A stretch of 64,000 bases of DNA from Chloroflexi bacterium TSY. Its GTDB lineage: Bacteria > Chloroflexota > Anaerolineae > Caldilineales > Caldilineaceae. This document shows positions 36,419 to 46,205 of the stretch, piece after piece. A model generated the notes under the pieces. It was not told where the DNA came from and did not search any database. It saw nothing but the letters and a program-made list of their open reading frames with translations. The position numbers and the translations under genes are program-made. Each line of letters starts with the position of its first letter. The stretch's first letter is position 1. The DNA lies in the NCBI GenBank assembly GCA_019217005.1, contig JAHBNG010000027.1:82984-146983 (forward strand), read 5' to 3'.

Positions 36419-38230
36419 ATGGCAACGAATCTATCTCACGAGCAATTACGACGGACCTTCGATCCGGCGGACTTCCCTTTTGCAACGACAGAAGAAGTGC
36501 AACAGTTAGATGGTATCATTGGGCAGCCACGTGCAGTCGAGGCGCTTGATTTTGGCCTCGGTATTCACAATCACATGTTTCATATTTATGTTGCTGGCGC
36601 GCCAGGAACCGGTCGGACAACGGCAGTTCAATCGTTTTTGGAAAAGCTTGCCAGTGAAAGACCTACGCCTGACGACTGGTGCTATGTACACAACTTCACC
36701 GACCCTTATCGCCCTTGCGCTTGCCGACTGCCCAGCGGTAAGGGCCGAGAGCTAGCATCCGATATGGGAACCTTTATCGAGCGGGCACGGCTGGAGATCC
36801 CCAAAGCTTTTGAAAGCGATGAATATACCAGTCAGCTTGAGACGATTGCAGCCGATGTAGGGAGGCAACGTGACGCACTGATTGCAGAGATGACGGAGGA
36901 TGCGCAGAAAGCAGGGTTTCTCATCCAGTCCAGTCCCATGGGATTGCTAATCGTTCCGGTGGTCAATAACAAATCCTTAGATGAACAAGCATTCCAGGCG
37001 CTGCCAGAAGCAACCCGCAATGATATTCGTGTCCGACGGCAAGGAGTCGAGGATCGCATTCGTGAGACGATGAAAGCAACTCGTACCCTTGATCGTGACG
37101 CTCAGGAGCAGACCAAGAAGCTTGATGGCGAGGTTGTTTTGTCAGTCGTCGGCGGCCTGCTAGAGGATCTGCTGGAAAAGTATGCAGATTATACCGATGT
37201 GGGCAACTTCCTCGACGGGGTACGGGATGATATTACTGGCAACGTAGGCCAGTTTCGCACCCCCAAAGAACCGAATCAAATGACGCAGTTGATGGCCCCC
37301 TGGACGGAAGAGCTTCCGTTCCGCAAATATAGCGTCAATGTGGTGGTGGATAACAGCGATTGGGAAGGTGCACCTGTCATTACGGAGCTGAACCCAACCT
37401 ATAACAATCTTTTTGGACGGATGGAAAAAGAATCTCAATTTGGTTCGCTCTACACCGACTTTACCCTAATCAAGGCTGGCTCACTTCATCAGGCAAATGG
37501 TGGCTATTTGGTCATACCGATTGATGACATCTTGCGCAACCCTTTCTCATGGGACGGATTAAAGCGCGCACTTCGCAACCGCAAAGCAGCATTAGAAGAA
37601 GTGAGCGAGCGGATAGGGTTGGTGACAACCAAAAGTATGCGCCCCGAACCGATTCCTCTCAACCTGAAAGTCGTGCTGATCGGTACACCATTGCTCTACC
37701 ACTTACTCTATGAATATGACGAGGACTTCAACGAGACATTCAAAGTCAAAGCTCATTTCGACACAAGCATGACGCGCTCCAACGAGAATGTACGCGACTA
37801 TGTCGCCTTTATGTGTACCTTATGCGAAAAAGATGGTTTGCGTCATCTTGACCGGGAGGCTGTTGCACGTCTCATCGAACAAAGTTCGCGCCAGATTGAG
37901 GATCAGCAAAAGCTTTCCACCCGTTTTGCCGATCTTGCTGACCTGATTCGGGAGGCCGATTATTATGCCAGCAAGGACGATGTTTCTCTCATCACGGGTG
38001 AGCATGTACGCCGGGCGATCGATGCTCGTGTTTATCGTGCCAATCTTTACGAAGAGCGCAGTCGCGAGATGATCGAGCGAGAGACGATTCTCATTGATAC
38101 TGATAGCGCAGTGGTTGGTCAGATCAATGGTTTATCTGTGATTAACCTGGGTGACTATGCATTTGGACGTCCTAGCCGTATTACCACCACGATTTCCCTG
38201 GGGCGCAGTGGTGTGGTGGATATTGAATGA
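36419..38230 (+). CDS. Lon-like ATP-dependent protease, ATPase part, ended by in-frame TGA
   Basis: A 603-residue reading frame of a COG1067-type (LonB-like) protease. LDGIIGQPRAVEALDFGLGI is followed by Walker A GAPGTGRTT at about 60-68, a helical insert (about 100-270), then FTLIKAGSLHQANGGYLVIPIDDIL (Walker B region), LKVVLIGTPLLYHLLYEYDEDF and the AAA+ lid with LIEQSSRQIEDQQKLSTRFADLADLIREADYYA. Codon 604 is TGA (38228-38230), where relatives have a sense codon, probably Arg. The same frame continues with [18 protein letters not shown] precedes ATG 36419. The stop separates the ATPase from the peptidase domain. Confidence 0.88.
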   Translation: MATNLSHEQLRRTFDPADFPFATTEEVQQLDGIIGQPRAVEALDFGLGIHNHMFHIYVAGAPGTGRTTAVQSFLEKLASERPTPDDWCYVHNFTDPYRPCACRLPSGKGRELASDMGTFIERARLEIPKAFESDEYTSQLETIAADVGRQRDALIAEMTEDAQKAGFLIQSSPMGLLIVPVVNNKSLDEQAFQALPEATRNDIRVRRQGVEDRIRETMKATRTLDRDAQEQTKKLDGEVVLSVVGGLLEDLLEKYADYTDVGNFLDGVRDDITGNVGQFRTPKEPNQMTQLMAPWTEELPFRKYSVNVVVDNSDWEGAPVITELNPTYNNLFGRMEKESQFGSLYTDFTLIKAGSLHQANGGYLVIPIDDILRNPFSWDGLKRALRNRKAALEEVSERIGLVTTKSMRPEPIPLNLKVVLIGTPLLYHLLYEYDEDFNETFKVKAHFDTSMTRSNENVRDYVAFMCTLCEKDGLRHLDREAVARLIEQSSRQIEDQQKLSTRFADLADLIREADYYASKDDVSLITGEHVRRAIDARVYRANLYEERSREMIERETILIDTDSAVVGQINGLSVINLGDYAFGRPSRITTTISLGRSGVVDIE

Positions 38231-38239
38231 GAGGCCAAG

Positions 38240-38839
38240 TTGGGCGGCCCGATCCACAGCAAAGGCGTCATGATTTTGAGTGGTTATCTAGCTCAGAAGT
38301 ATGCACAAGAGAGACCGCTGAGCCTATCGGCGCGGCTGGTCTTCGAACAGAGCTATTCTGGGGTCGAGGGCGATTCCGCTTCCAGTGCCGAACTATATGC
38401 GTTGCTCTCGGCATTGTCGGATCTGCCGTTACGCCAAGATATCGCCGTAACTGGCTCCGTTAACCAGAGAGGCGAAATTCAAGCCATTGGTGGCGTCAAC
38501 CAAAAGATCGAAGGCTTCTTTGAGGTCTGCCAAGCAAAGGGGTTGACGGGAACCCAAGGCGTAATGATTCCTGTCGCCAACGAACAGCACCTGATGCTGC
38601 GTGAAGATGTGGTCGAGGCAGTTCGTCAGGGACAATTCCATGTCTGGTCGGTCTCTAATGCAGATGAAGGCATTGAGTTGCTAACGGGAACATCGGCAGG
38701 TGAACGCAATGAAGTGGGTCAATTCCCCGAAGGTACGGTCAACTTTCTGGTCGACCAGCGGCTGGATACCATGTGTCAAGCGCTACAGGATTTTGGCAAT
38801 GGTCATAAGAATGATGAGGGAAATGGTGGTTCCAAATAG
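38240..38839 (+). CDS. Lon-like protease, peptidase part (after in-frame stop)
   Basis: C-terminal S16 peptidase domain in the same frame as the preceding ATPase part: [21 protein letters not shown], catalytic Ser in [19 protein letters not shown] and catalytic Lys in [33 protein letters not shown] and [15 protein letters not shown] follow. The open frame actually begins at 38231 directly after the TGA. A start here (TTG 38240) has no ribosome-binding site. Both catalytic residues are intact, so either the stop is recent, it is read through, or it is a base error. Confidence 0.85.
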   Translation: MGGPIHSKGVMILSGYLAQKYAQERPLSLSARLVFEQSYSGVEGDSASSAELYALLSALSDLPLRQDIAVTGSVNQRGEIQAIGGVNQKIEGFFEVCQAKGLTGTQGVMIPVANEQHLMLREDVVEAVRQGQFHVWSVSNADEGIELLTGTSAGERNEVGQFPEGTVNFLVDQRLDTMCQALQDFGNGHKNDEGNGGSK

Positions 38840-38858
38840 CTTGGGATAAACAGCAATT

Positions 38859-40145
38859 ATGTCTGATAAATTATCAACCAATCAACTTCAGTCTCTAGCT
38901 TCGGTTAGTGCATATGCCGTAGCTCAGACGCAACTGGATACGGTGGCTAAACTGATGGAGTTGGATGAGGCGATGCATGTTCATCTGCGCCAACCTCAGC
39001 GGGAGTTGAGCGTTCACTTCCCCGTGATTATGGACGATGGTAGTGTACGCATGTTCAATGGCTATCGTGTCCATCATAACATGGTGAAAGGACCGACAAA
39101 GGGTGGCATCCGCTATCATCCGGACGTCACATTGGATGAATGCCGTGCATTGGCTATGTGGATGACGTGGAAGTGTGCGCTGATGGATTTACCTTATGGG
39201 GGTGCGAAAGGAGGAGTAACCGTCGCCCCCAAAACACTTAGCCTGCGTGAATTGGAAGCGCTGACCCGGCGCTATGTTACCGAGATTAGCCCCTTTATCG
39301 GGCCTGAACGGGATATTCCCGCGCCAGATGTGGGCACGAATGCACAAGTGATGGCCTGGATCATGGATACTTATTCGATGCACAAAGGATATTCGGTCCC
39401 AGCTGTTACGACCGGAAAGCCGATCTCCATAGGTGGTACAGTCGGACGCGAATCGGCTACTGGGTTGGGCACAACATACGTCACAAGAGCAGTGTTACAG
39501 CAACTTTTAGGACGAGGCTTGGAAGATGCATCTATTGCCATACAAGGGTTTGGCAATGTTGGAAGTTGGGCAGCGATCACGATGCACGATCGTGGAGCCA
39601 AAATTGTGGCTATTAGTGACGTTCAGGGGGGCATATTCAATCAACAGGGCCTGAACCCTCATGATCTATTGAAGCACCAGATTGCCAACGGCACGGTTGT
39701 TGGCTATTCCGACGGCGATCAGATAACCAATAAAGAGTTGCTTGAACTTGACGTGGATGTGTTGGTGCCAGCAGCCTTAGAGAGTCAGATAACCGAGCGT
39801 AATGCTCATAAAGTACAGGCAACAGTGGTCGCAGAAGCGGCTAATGGCCCCGTGACGCCAGATGCAGATCTGATCTTGTTGGACAAAGGGGTAACGATTA
39901 TCCCTGATATTCTGTGCAACGCGGGCGGTGTTGTGGTCAGCTACTTTGAATGGGTGCAGAGTCTGCAAGCATTTTTTTGGAAAGAGAGCGAGATTCGGCA
40001 GCGCATGGAGGATAAGCTTCTGGCAAATTTGGGAGAAGTCGTTGCAACTGCTACACGCATGGGCTATAACTTGCGCATGGCTGCTTACACGACAGCCATT
40101 GGGCGTATTGTGGAGGCGAGCAAGTTGCGTGGCTTCTATCCATAG
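38859..40145 (+). CDS. Glu/Leu/Phe/Val-type dehydrogenase (glutamate dehydrogenase family)
   Basis: A 428-residue NAD(P)-dependent amino-acid dehydrogenase, most like bacterial/archaeal GDH, catalysing glutamate to 2-oxoglutarate plus ammonia or the reverse. [40 protein letters not shown] carries the substrate-binding and catalytic Lys residues. [20 protein letters not shown] and [23 protein letters not shown] follow. The dinucleotide fold is [12 protein letters not shown] and [13 protein letters not shown]. The length is normal and it is intact. It starts 19 bp after the Lon-like peptidase stop, suggesting co-transcription. It could feed carbon into, or take ammonia from, starvation metabolism. 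Confidence 0.93.
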   Translation: MSDKLSTNQLQSLASVSAYAVAQTQLDTVAKLMELDEAMHVHLRQPQRELSVHFPVIMDDGSVRMFNGYRVHHNMVKGPTKGGIRYHPDVTLDECRALAMWMTWKCALMDLPYGGAKGGVTVAPKTLSLRELEALTRRYVTEISPFIGPERDIPAPDVGTNAQVMAWIMDTYSMHKGYSVPAVTTGKPISIGGTVGRESATGLGTTYVTRAVLQQLLGRGLEDASIAIQGFGNVGSWAAITMHDRGAKIVAISDVQGGIFNQQGLNPHDLLKHQIANGTVVGYSDGDQITNKELLELDVDVLVPAALESQITERNAHKVQATVVAEAANGPVTPDADLILLDKGVTIIPDILCNAGGVVVSYFEWVQSLQAFFWKESEIRQRMEDKLLANLGEVVATATRMGYNLRMAAYTTAIGRIVEASKLRGFYP

Positions 40146-40300
40146 GCCATCTGGCTAGGTTATTGACTATCCATTGGCTCAGTTATCTACCTCGTCGCCT
40201 GCATGGCGTTTTTCGTGTCATCATGGCTTACAGTATAGATGTAACTGTTTGTCAAAATGAATCATTTCCAGCGTCAAACAAGTGAATTGGAGACAACACG

Positions 40301-41434
40301 ATGAAATTGAGTATCGCTCAAGTAGAAGAATATCTGTCTCGCCATTTCGATGAGGCAGTTCATGTGTTGACGTTGACGGCGCTAGGCGACGACGAGATTT
40401 CGGCGATTTCCAATCTAAGCAACACTGATGACACAGACCGAACAGAGAAACATAATAGTGGTTCCCTCAAGACGTTTGGATATGGAGAGCCCATTCTGGT
40501 TACCTACAAACGCCAAGGGGCATTGAATCGACTCGTGTTTAGTACGGTAGCTGCCAACCATTTTGGTCATGAAGATCGGGCAGACCGAGTTGCCGAGATC
40601 ATTCGCAGTTACGAAATCTACAATACCTTACCGCAGCATGCTCGTGCGTTGGATATCGGAATGATTGCGAAAGGCAATCATCTCCAATCTCTAGCTGGGG
40701 GAAGAGAATTTTTTCTCCTGACCGAACATGTAAAAGGTAAGCCCTATGCACATGATTTGGAGCGATTACGCAACACAGGAGAAATTACTGGTTTGGATCT
40801 GCGACGTGCCTATCAATTGGCTCTTTATTTGGCAGAAATCCATTCCGTCAAGCGTAACGATCCACCACTCTATGTACGGAGGATTCGGGATACACTGGGT
40901 AGCGGAGAGGGTATTATGGGCTTAATTGATAGCTACCAAGACGATTTTCCATTTGCGACGCCTCAATGGCTCGAAATGCTCGAGAAACTCTGTGTTACCT
41001 GGCGCTGGAAATTGAAGCAAAAAGCAGGTCGATTGGCTCAGGTGCACGGCGACTTCCATCCCTTTAACTTACTCTTTGATCGAGGGATCGATTTCAACAT
41101 CCTTGATCGGAGTCGCGGTGCTTGGGGCGAACCAGCCGATGACGTGGTCTGCATGGTCATCAACTATCTTTTCTTCTCGCTTCAGCGAACAGGGAAGCTG
41201 GCTCCACCATTCGAGCAATTGTGGAACATCTTCTGGAACACCTATTTGCAAGAATCTAAGGATAGCGAGTTGACGAGCGTGGTTGCGCCCTTCTTTGCTT
41301 GGCGAGCTCTGGTGCTGGCAAGTCCGGTTTGGTATAACGTAGCAGATTCTGTCCGCCAATCACTTTTAAAAGCTGCCGAATCGGTGCTCAAAAACGAGGT
41401 CTTTGATCCGGCGGAGATCAATGGCATTATCTAA
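40301..41434 (+). CDS. Aminoglycoside-phosphotransferase-fold kinase, substrate unknown
   Basis: A 377-residue protein with the APH/choline-kinase fold. An N-terminal lobe has LVTYKRQGALNRLVFSTVAANHFGHEDRADR. The catalytic loop VHGDFHPFNLLFD (residues about 247-259) is followed by FNILDRSRGAWGEPADDV, in place of the usual DxD/DFG metal-binding motif. The usual Brenner motif HGDxHxxN is complete. The family phosphorylates small molecules such as sugars, choline or antibiotics; nothing here identifies the substrate. It lies between the dehydrogenase and CBS genes on the same strand. It is intact. Confidence 0.75.
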   Translation: MKLSIAQVEEYLSRHFDEAVHVLTLTALGDDEISAISNLSNTDDTDRTEKHNSGSLKTFGYGEPILVTYKRQGALNRLVFSTVAANHFGHEDRADRVAEIIRSYEIYNTLPQHARALDIGMIAKGNHLQSLAGGREFFLLTEHVKGKPYAHDLERLRNTGEITGLDLRRAYQLALYLAEIHSVKRNDPPLYVRRIRDTLGSGEGIMGLIDSYQDDFPFATPQWLEMLEKLCVTWRWKLKQKAGRLAQVHGDFHPFNLLFDRGIDFNILDRSRGAWGEPADDVVCMVINYLFFSLQRTGKLAPPFEQLWNIFWNTYLQESKDSELTSVVAPFFAWRALVLASPVWYNVADSVRQSLLKAAESVLKNEVFDPAEINGII

Positions 41435-41478
41435 TTTTTACCTGTTTCGATACACACTTACAGAGAGGAAGGTTCCTC

Positions 41479-41925
41479 ATGATCCGACATAAATCAGACG
41501 TTCGAGATTGGATGACAGCGAATCCGGTGACCATATCACCTGATGCAACCTTGCTGGATGCTTTTGCGCAAATGGTGAACCACGACGTTCGCCGCTTACC
41601 AGTGGTACTGGAGAATGAGCTGGTTGGCATGATCACGCTTAGTGATGTGCAGCGAGCAGTGCCAGTGGCTGAAAATGGGCATCCAAATGGCGACGCATCA
41701 CGCAATGAGATAAGACTTAGTAGTCGTACCGTACGGGAATTTATGGCAGCAACGCCAATTTCGATTGACCCAGATGATACAATTCAAGATGCTGCTGAAA
41801 CGATGCTCGAATATCAAGTCAGCGGCTTGCCCGTTGTACAAGGTGAAGAGGTGGTCGGCATTATCACCGAATCTGATATCTTTCGTTTGGTCGTGGAATC
41901 CTGGTCAACTGTGTTCGCGGACTAG
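41479..41925 (+). CDS. CBS-domain pair protein, first
   Basis: A 148-residue Bateman-module protein: DWMTANPVTISPDATLLDAFAQMVNHDVRRLPVVLENELVGMITLSDVQRA, then EFMAATPISIDPDDTIQDAAETMLEYQVSGLPVVQGEEVVGIITESDIFRLVV. CBS pairs bind adenine nucleotides and sense energy state. There is no fused effector domain, so it probably acts by binding partners. GAGAGGAAGG precedes ATG 41479. It is one of three stand-alone CBS proteins in the window (others at 42038 and 45201). Confidence 0.93.
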   Translation: MIRHKSDVRDWMTANPVTISPDATLLDAFAQMVNHDVRRLPVVLENELVGMITLSDVQRAVPVAENGHPNGDASRNEIRLSSRTVREFMAATPISIDPDDTIQDAAETMLEYQVSGLPVVQGEEVVGIITESDIFRLVVESWSTVFAD

Positions 41926-42037
41926 TACATCTTTTGGTAAATAGCACAGCAGTTTATTCCGTCGACCACGTCTGAAAACAGCTTGGAAAACCTGATGCGA
42001 ACTTCCGCTGGCATTTGCTAGGAAAGGAGAGTTTTTC

Positions 42038-42493
42038 ATGATTGTTCGAGAATATATGAGTTCACCAGCTATCACCATTCAGTCCGATACGCCATTGCCC
42101 GATGCTTTACGAGTTATGCGTGAACACAAGATTCGACGCCTTCCCGTGTTGGACCATCGTGGCCATTTGGCTGGCATTGTCTCAGAGCGAGACCTGCTTC
42201 ATGCGTCGCCTTCACCTGCTACATCCTTGAGCATTTGGGAAGTCAACTATCTGCTGGCCAAGCTCCAAATAGACGAGCTGATGACAAAATCTGTCGTCAC
42301 GGTATCCCCTGACCATACGCTTGATGAGGCCGCAAACCTGTTGATTGCGCACAAAATTGGGGGACTCCCTGTGGTAGACGCAGAAGGGCATGTGTTGGGT
42401 GTTCTAACAGAGACTGATATCTTTAGGGCATTTGTGCAACGGCATACATCACGCAAAGAGATGGATGTTTTTCTCGTAAAAGAAAATCCCTAA
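42038..42493 (+). CDS. CBS-domain pair protein, second
   Basis: A 151-residue Bateman-module protein: MIVREYMSSPAITIQSDTPLPDALRVMREHKIRRLPVLDHRGHLAGIVSERDLL, a linker, then DELMTKSVVTVSPDHTLDEAANLLIAHKIGGLPVVDAEGHVLGVLTETDIFRAFVQR. It is paralogous to the preceding gene, 112 bp away. AAAGGAGAG precedes ATG 42038. Confidence 0.93.
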   Translation: MIVREYMSSPAITIQSDTPLPDALRVMREHKIRRLPVLDHRGHLAGIVSERDLLHASPSPATSLSIWEVNYLLAKLQIDELMTKSVVTVSPDHTLDEAANLLIAHKIGGLPVVDAEGHVLGVLTETDIFRAFVQRHTSRKEMDVFLVKENP

Positions 42494-42627
42494 ATTGAGA
42501 TCTTGCTCTCGACACAAGTAGAATTGTATCTCATTTACAGGAAGGGAAAGATATATAGGGTAGCAAGAATCGAGATATCATTGGTTGCTTTCTGACGACT
42601 GGACATTTACACCTGTTTCAACAAAAA

Positions 42628-42663
42628 GATTCCTCAGATTGTTGCCCTACAATCTGAGGAATC
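42628..42663. terminator. Perfect stem-loop, terminator-like
   Basis: GATTCCTCAGATTGT and ACAATCTGAGGAATC form a perfect 15-bp stem with a 6-base loop. A T5 tract follows on the minus strand, so intrinsic termination would work best in that direction. On the plus strand it lies 135 bp after the CBS gene and 49 bp before IS copy 2. Confidence 0.55.
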
Positions 42664-42711
42664 AAAAGCGTATGTTCAATTTGATAACATATGGTATACA
42701 GCTTTACTTTC

Positions 42712-44192
42712 TGGTAAAAGAAAAGAGATGAGGTGAGAAATGTGACAAAAAGCGGTTAGCAGTTCATCCTAAAGGTAGAGAACCCAAAAAGGAGGAAGGA
42801 ATGCTAACCGCGCCAGAAATAACTATAGCAGTACTGATGAATGTATTGCAAGTAACGCCGATGGGAACAAACGTAAATGTAATGCGTCTGATGTGGGCAA
42901 TGCTGAATGGGTCGTTTCTGAAAAGTCGAGGAGCAATCCATAGCGCATTGAAAGAAAGCGGGTTTGAAGATGAGGAGCTCCGGCGAAGCTGGTGGAGCTT
43001 TCGATATGGATCATGGGATATCACAAGTCTGCTGGGGTCGTGGCAAGAAGAAGTGGAAAGGGGGAATGGGAGGCAAAAAAGTTAGAAGGGTACCGAGTGA
43101 AAAGCATAGATATCACAGGGTTCTGGCGACCGAAGCTGCAAGGGAAAGTGAACCGACTCTATAACTCAACGGCTCGTCGGGCATTGCCCGCGCTCATCTT
43201 TGGAGTGATGATAAGCTCGGGGGGAGATAGGCGGGAAGCGAGTGCCACTGCTCAAGGCAATCATGAGATGCACGGTTGGAACAAAGGAAAGTGAGTTTCG
43301 GAAAAAGCTGCTGACAGAGACGAAGAAATCACTGGAGTCAGACGAAGTGGCGGTGGTCGATGCCGGGTTTACAATCAGAGAAATGCTAGAAAGCGGCATA
43401 GACCGATTTGTCCTGCGGGAAGCGATTAACTGCACAGTGCGCCGCAATGAGTTCCCCAAACGCAAAGAAAAAAGGCAGACCACCTGAATATGGTGATATT
43501 GTGCGACCGCTCTCTCGCAGCTATAAGGGAAAGCGACTCGAGGCTACAACTCCGGACTCGTCTGGTCGCTTTCTCTATAGTGGTCGCCTGATTTGCTATC
43601 AAGCATGGCACAATCTCGTCCCCAGAACAACCAAGGTGGATACAGCCAACCGTACCTACTCGATTTACGTCATTCAGGATCCGGCCTACAACACACCTTT
43701 GGTTTTGGCGACCGTTATGACTTTGCAGCCTGAAACCATTTATCTTGTCTACCTGGAACGCTGGCCTGTTGAACATCCCCCCCTTGGCTTCCAAGCAGAT
43801 GATTGGCTTACATCGTCAATTTGTTCATGCCGATGAGGCTTGTTTCCGCTTACCTGAACTGGGGAATCTTCTTTCCCATTTAGCCGCTTCTCTTCCTCCC
43901 ATACCGACTGGCTACTGGGATCGAGAGCCTCAAGCCACTCCCGGCAGGCTGCGCCGTGTTCTCTCGAGTGCTCTTTTTCCAACTCCTGACCAACTCGACC
44001 CTGACTTTCGGAAAAAGGCCTCGGTTTCACACCATTTACCTAAAGGCGTTCTCGCTCATCGCCGCCTCAATGCCGCTGCTTAAACTAGCCGAGCACTATT
44101 TTTACATTTTATCCCGTTTTTTCAGGGTGGATTCTTTTTTCCGCCCCTTTCGGTTTGCCCTTTGTCACTCAAGCCTTTACCAGAAAGTAAAG
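42712..44192 (+). mobile_element. IS copy 2 (1,481 bp) with 6-bp target duplication
   Basis: Ends CTTTACTTTCTGGTAAAAG and CTTTACCAGAAAGTAAAG are inverted repeats. The direct repeat ATACAG flanks it (42706-42711 and 44193-44198). It is about 95 percent or more identical by eye to IS copy 3 at 61794. It is inserted in intergenic DNA after the CBS gene and contains one broken transposase gene. Confidence 0.9.
42801..44083 (+). pseudogene. DDE transposase of IS copy 2, frameshifted
   Basis: Starts MLTAPEITIAVLMNVLQVTPMG with an AAGGAGGAAGG upstream. Conserved parts are then spread over frames: KSIDITGFWRPKLQGKVNRLYN (first Asp), VAVVDAGFTIREMLESGIDRFVLREAI (second Asp), and [34 protein letters not shown] (probable Glu region). 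FRLPELG and SSALFPTPDQLDPDFRKK follow. Shifts lie in the AAAGGGGG run near 43065, the GGGGG run near 43220 and the A-rich run near 43470. Without them a single protein of about 430 residues would be read. It has an IS4-superfamily look, but the family was not identified. Confidence 0.75.
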
Positions 44193-44321
44193 ATACAGAG
44201 CACTTGCATAAATTTAAACAGATTTAGCGACTTTCCGTCAGGTGTCGCCGACAAATCTATCTAAAGCGAAATCACATTGAAAACGACCATGGTGACAAAT
44301 GTCACGATATGTAGTTTTGAA

Positions 44322-44387
44322 TCTTCCCGGAAGTGGACAGAAGTATCTTGGCAATCGAAGCAATGTGTGTCCGCTTCCGGGAAGATG
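44322..44387. repeat. Repeat D: intact 66-bp palindrome
   Basis: ATCTTCCCGGAAGTGGACA at the left and TGTCCGCTTCCGGGAAGAT at the right are inverted copies (one base offset). It is the intact counterpart of the sequence split by the IS110-type element at 13342-15022. The gap 44193-44468 contains only this and a small palindrome GTGACAAATGTCAC at 44293-44306. Confidence 0.65.
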
Positions 44388-44468
44388 GGTTATCCCACAC
44401 TACTGTTCTCTAAATGATCTCGCTTTAAAGTCGCGAACGAGAGCAGCCGAGACGCATCAAGAGCGTAT

Positions 44469-44933
44469 CTAGCCCTTGCCGTTTGAACCAGCCTTGATGG
44501 CGATCTTTTTTGGCTTTACCTCTTCCGATTTTGGCAAGCGCAAGTGAAGAACACCGTTATCATGGGTGGCTTCTACTTTGTCAGCTTCTACTGCCATCGG
44601 CAGAGTAAGACTGCGACTAAAGCTACCAAAGCGGCGTTCACGCAGATGATAGTTCTTCTCGTCGACTTCTTTCTCCTCTTTGGATTCACCTTTGATCATC
44701 AGAACGTTGTCACTGATTGTGACTTCAACATCGTCCGGATTCACTCCAGGCACTGATGCCTTCACGACGTAGGCGTTCTCTTCTTCCGAGACATCAACTG
44801 CGGGTGTGAATTCGTCTAAACGCCATGGCCAGAGTCGATGTGATTCAAAGAAGGGTTCATCGAAGAACCTGTCTAGTGAATTCCGCAACGTTGCCATTTC
44901 GCGGAAAGGATCCCAGCGTGTGAGTGTTGTCAT
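44469..44933 (-). CDS. Small heat-shock protein (Hsp20/alpha-crystallin family)
   Basis: A 154-residue Hsp20. The N-terminal arm is LTRWDPFREMATLRNSLDRFFDEPF. The alpha-crystallin domain is at about 45-140, with PAVDVSEEENAYVVKASVPGVNPDDVEVTISDNVLMIKGE, YHLRERRFGSFSRSLTLP and NGVLHLRLPKSEEVKPKKIAIK. It is an ATP-independent holdase that binds unfolding proteins. CAGGAGAA precedes the ATG at 44933. It is the first of the minus-strand stress genes; the 260-bp gap upstream (44934-45200) shows no CIRCE or other known heat-shock operator. Confidence 0.95.
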   Translation of the reverse strand: MTTLTRWDPFREMATLRNSLDRFFDEPFFESHRLWPWRLDEFTPAVDVSEEENAYVVKASVPGVNPDDVEVTISDNVLMIKGESKEEKEVDEKNYHLRERRFGSFSRSLTLPMAVEADKVEATHDNGVLHLRLPKSEEVKPKKIAIKAGSNGKG

Positions 44934-45200
44934 AGTTTATTCTCCTGTCAAACAAATTATCTTTGTTCCAAACTGGTACCATGCAGATTTCTTGTCTGCA
45001 TCTTCAGTATATAGCTTTTCTGCGCGCAAACAAACGGTCTACTGACGAGTATGGGAACTGGTCAAATGGGGAGGTTGGCAAACGGCTTGTACCACTTCTA
45101 TATCCACCTCTATCCTCGTTCCCATCGATGAGAGGGCGGGCATGGGATTCACCAACTTGCTTTTCCTCACACCCCTCGCATTTGAACCTTGCCAAAATAT

Positions 45201-45692
45201 TTATTGCTCTGGTGCCTCTGACGTATCTGGTGCCATCTCCAGCTTTTCGATGAGCCGCACGACATCTGTGCGCGTTATCACCCCAATCACTTTTTTCTCC
45301 TCTATTACGGGCAACTGGATGATTTCCGGCTCTTCCATCATGCCGATAATGGTCTCCAAATCGGCGTCGGGAGTAATATATTTAACCTGCTCTGACATCA
45401 GCTCACCTGCTGTTGTTGCCAACACCTGACGCACTTGCTCTCGGTAGCGGCGATACTGCTGGAGTTCAACGGGAATCAACCCTGCTAACAGAGAAATATA
45501 GCTGGGTCCGATGATTGGCGCGTTCCGCGCAATTAGGTGTAGCTCGGTCACAATGCCAAGCAGCTTGCCCTGATTGTCTACGACTGGCACCCCGCTAATG
45601 TGATTCTTCTGCATAATGGCCGCCAGTTCACCTATCGGTTTGTCTGCCGTTACAGTAATGGCGGGAGTGGTCATTAACTCTCTTGCTTTCAT
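45201..45692 (-). CDS. CBS-domain protein, third
   Basis: A 163-residue protein with two CBS domains separated by a longer linker: ELMTTPAITVTADKPIGELAAIMQKNHISGVPVVDNQGKLLGIVTELHLI, then GELMSEQVKYITPDADLETIIGMMEEPEIIQLPVIEEKKVIGVITRTDVVRLI. The ATG at 45692 is chosen because GGAAGGA precedes it and it lies 2 bases after the PfkB stop; an ATG six codons further upstream overlaps that gene. It probably senses adenine nucleotides, and is coupled to the upstream kinase gene. Confidence 0.9.
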   Translation of the reverse strand: MKARELMTTPAITVTADKPIGELAAIMQKNHISGVPVVDNQGKLLGIVTELHLIARNAPIIGPSYISLLAGLIPVELQQYRRYREQVRQVLATTAGELMSEQVKYITPDADLETIIGMMEEPEIIQLPVIEEKKVIGVITRTDVVRLIEKLEMAPDTSEAPEQ

Positions 45693-45694
45693 CG

Positions 45695-46189
45695 TCACGA
45701 TTCCTTCCATGTGTTACCAAAGCGGATTGTCACCTCTTGGTAGAGCTTCTCGGCATCATCTTTCTGGCATAATTCAGTGTTGGATGTGACTACTGCGGCC
45801 GTACCTGCCGCAACGCCGTACCGTACAGCATCAATTAGAGGAAGGCCGCGAGACAGCCCCAACACGATTCCTGCGACCATGCTATCACCTGCCCCGACTT
45901 TGCTGGCGATGGGAACGGTCGACGCACTCAAAAAGTCATACGGGTGCTGGTCAATGCCTTCTTCTGTTAGTAAGCTCTGAAAAGCTTGACCCGCGGCACC
46001 CCCTGACGGATAAACCGCCAACGAGTCGCCACCCAGATGCTTGATAGCACGGGAAACATTGACGCCACCCCCTCCCGGATCAAACCGCGGTGCTGTGCAG
46101 CGTATCTTCTGCTCTGCAACCACCTGTTCTGTTGTTGTATTGACGTCAAGGGCAGGATTGATGGTCAAAGACACTATCTTTAAAGTCAT
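45695..46189 (-). CDS. PfkB-family kinase (1-phosphofructokinase-like) with internal deletion
   Basis: Intact members of this ribokinase-fold family (PfkB, FruK, LacC) have about 310 residues; this frame has 164. The N-terminal part is normal (SLTINPALDVNTTTEQVV, FDPGGGGVNVSRAIKHLGGDSLAVYPSGGAAGQAFQSLLTEEGI). So is the C-terminal part from KVGAGDSMVAGIVLGLSRGLPLIDAVRYGVAAGTAAVV, with the catalytic Asp and anion hole. About 145 central residues, including much of the lid and nucleotide-binding sheet, are missing, and the join is in frame (SASTV-PIASK). It is almost certainly not an active phosphofructokinase. An assembly deletion is possible. Confidence 0.8.
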   Translation of the reverse strand: MTLKIVSLTINPALDVNTTTEQVVAEQKIRCTAPRFDPGGGGVNVSRAIKHLGGDSLAVYPSGGAAGQAFQSLLTEEGIDQHPYDFLSASTVPIASKVGAGDSMVAGIVLGLSRGLPLIDAVRYGVAAGTAAVVTSNTELCQKDDAEKLYQEVTIRFGNTWKES

Positions 46190-46205
46190 AAAAATCTCCT
46201 ACATA

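Noticed and set aside
44293..44306. GTGACAAATGTCAC palindrome as a Crp/Fnr site
   Set aside because: It lies between an IS end and the 3' end of hsp20, where no promoter is expected.
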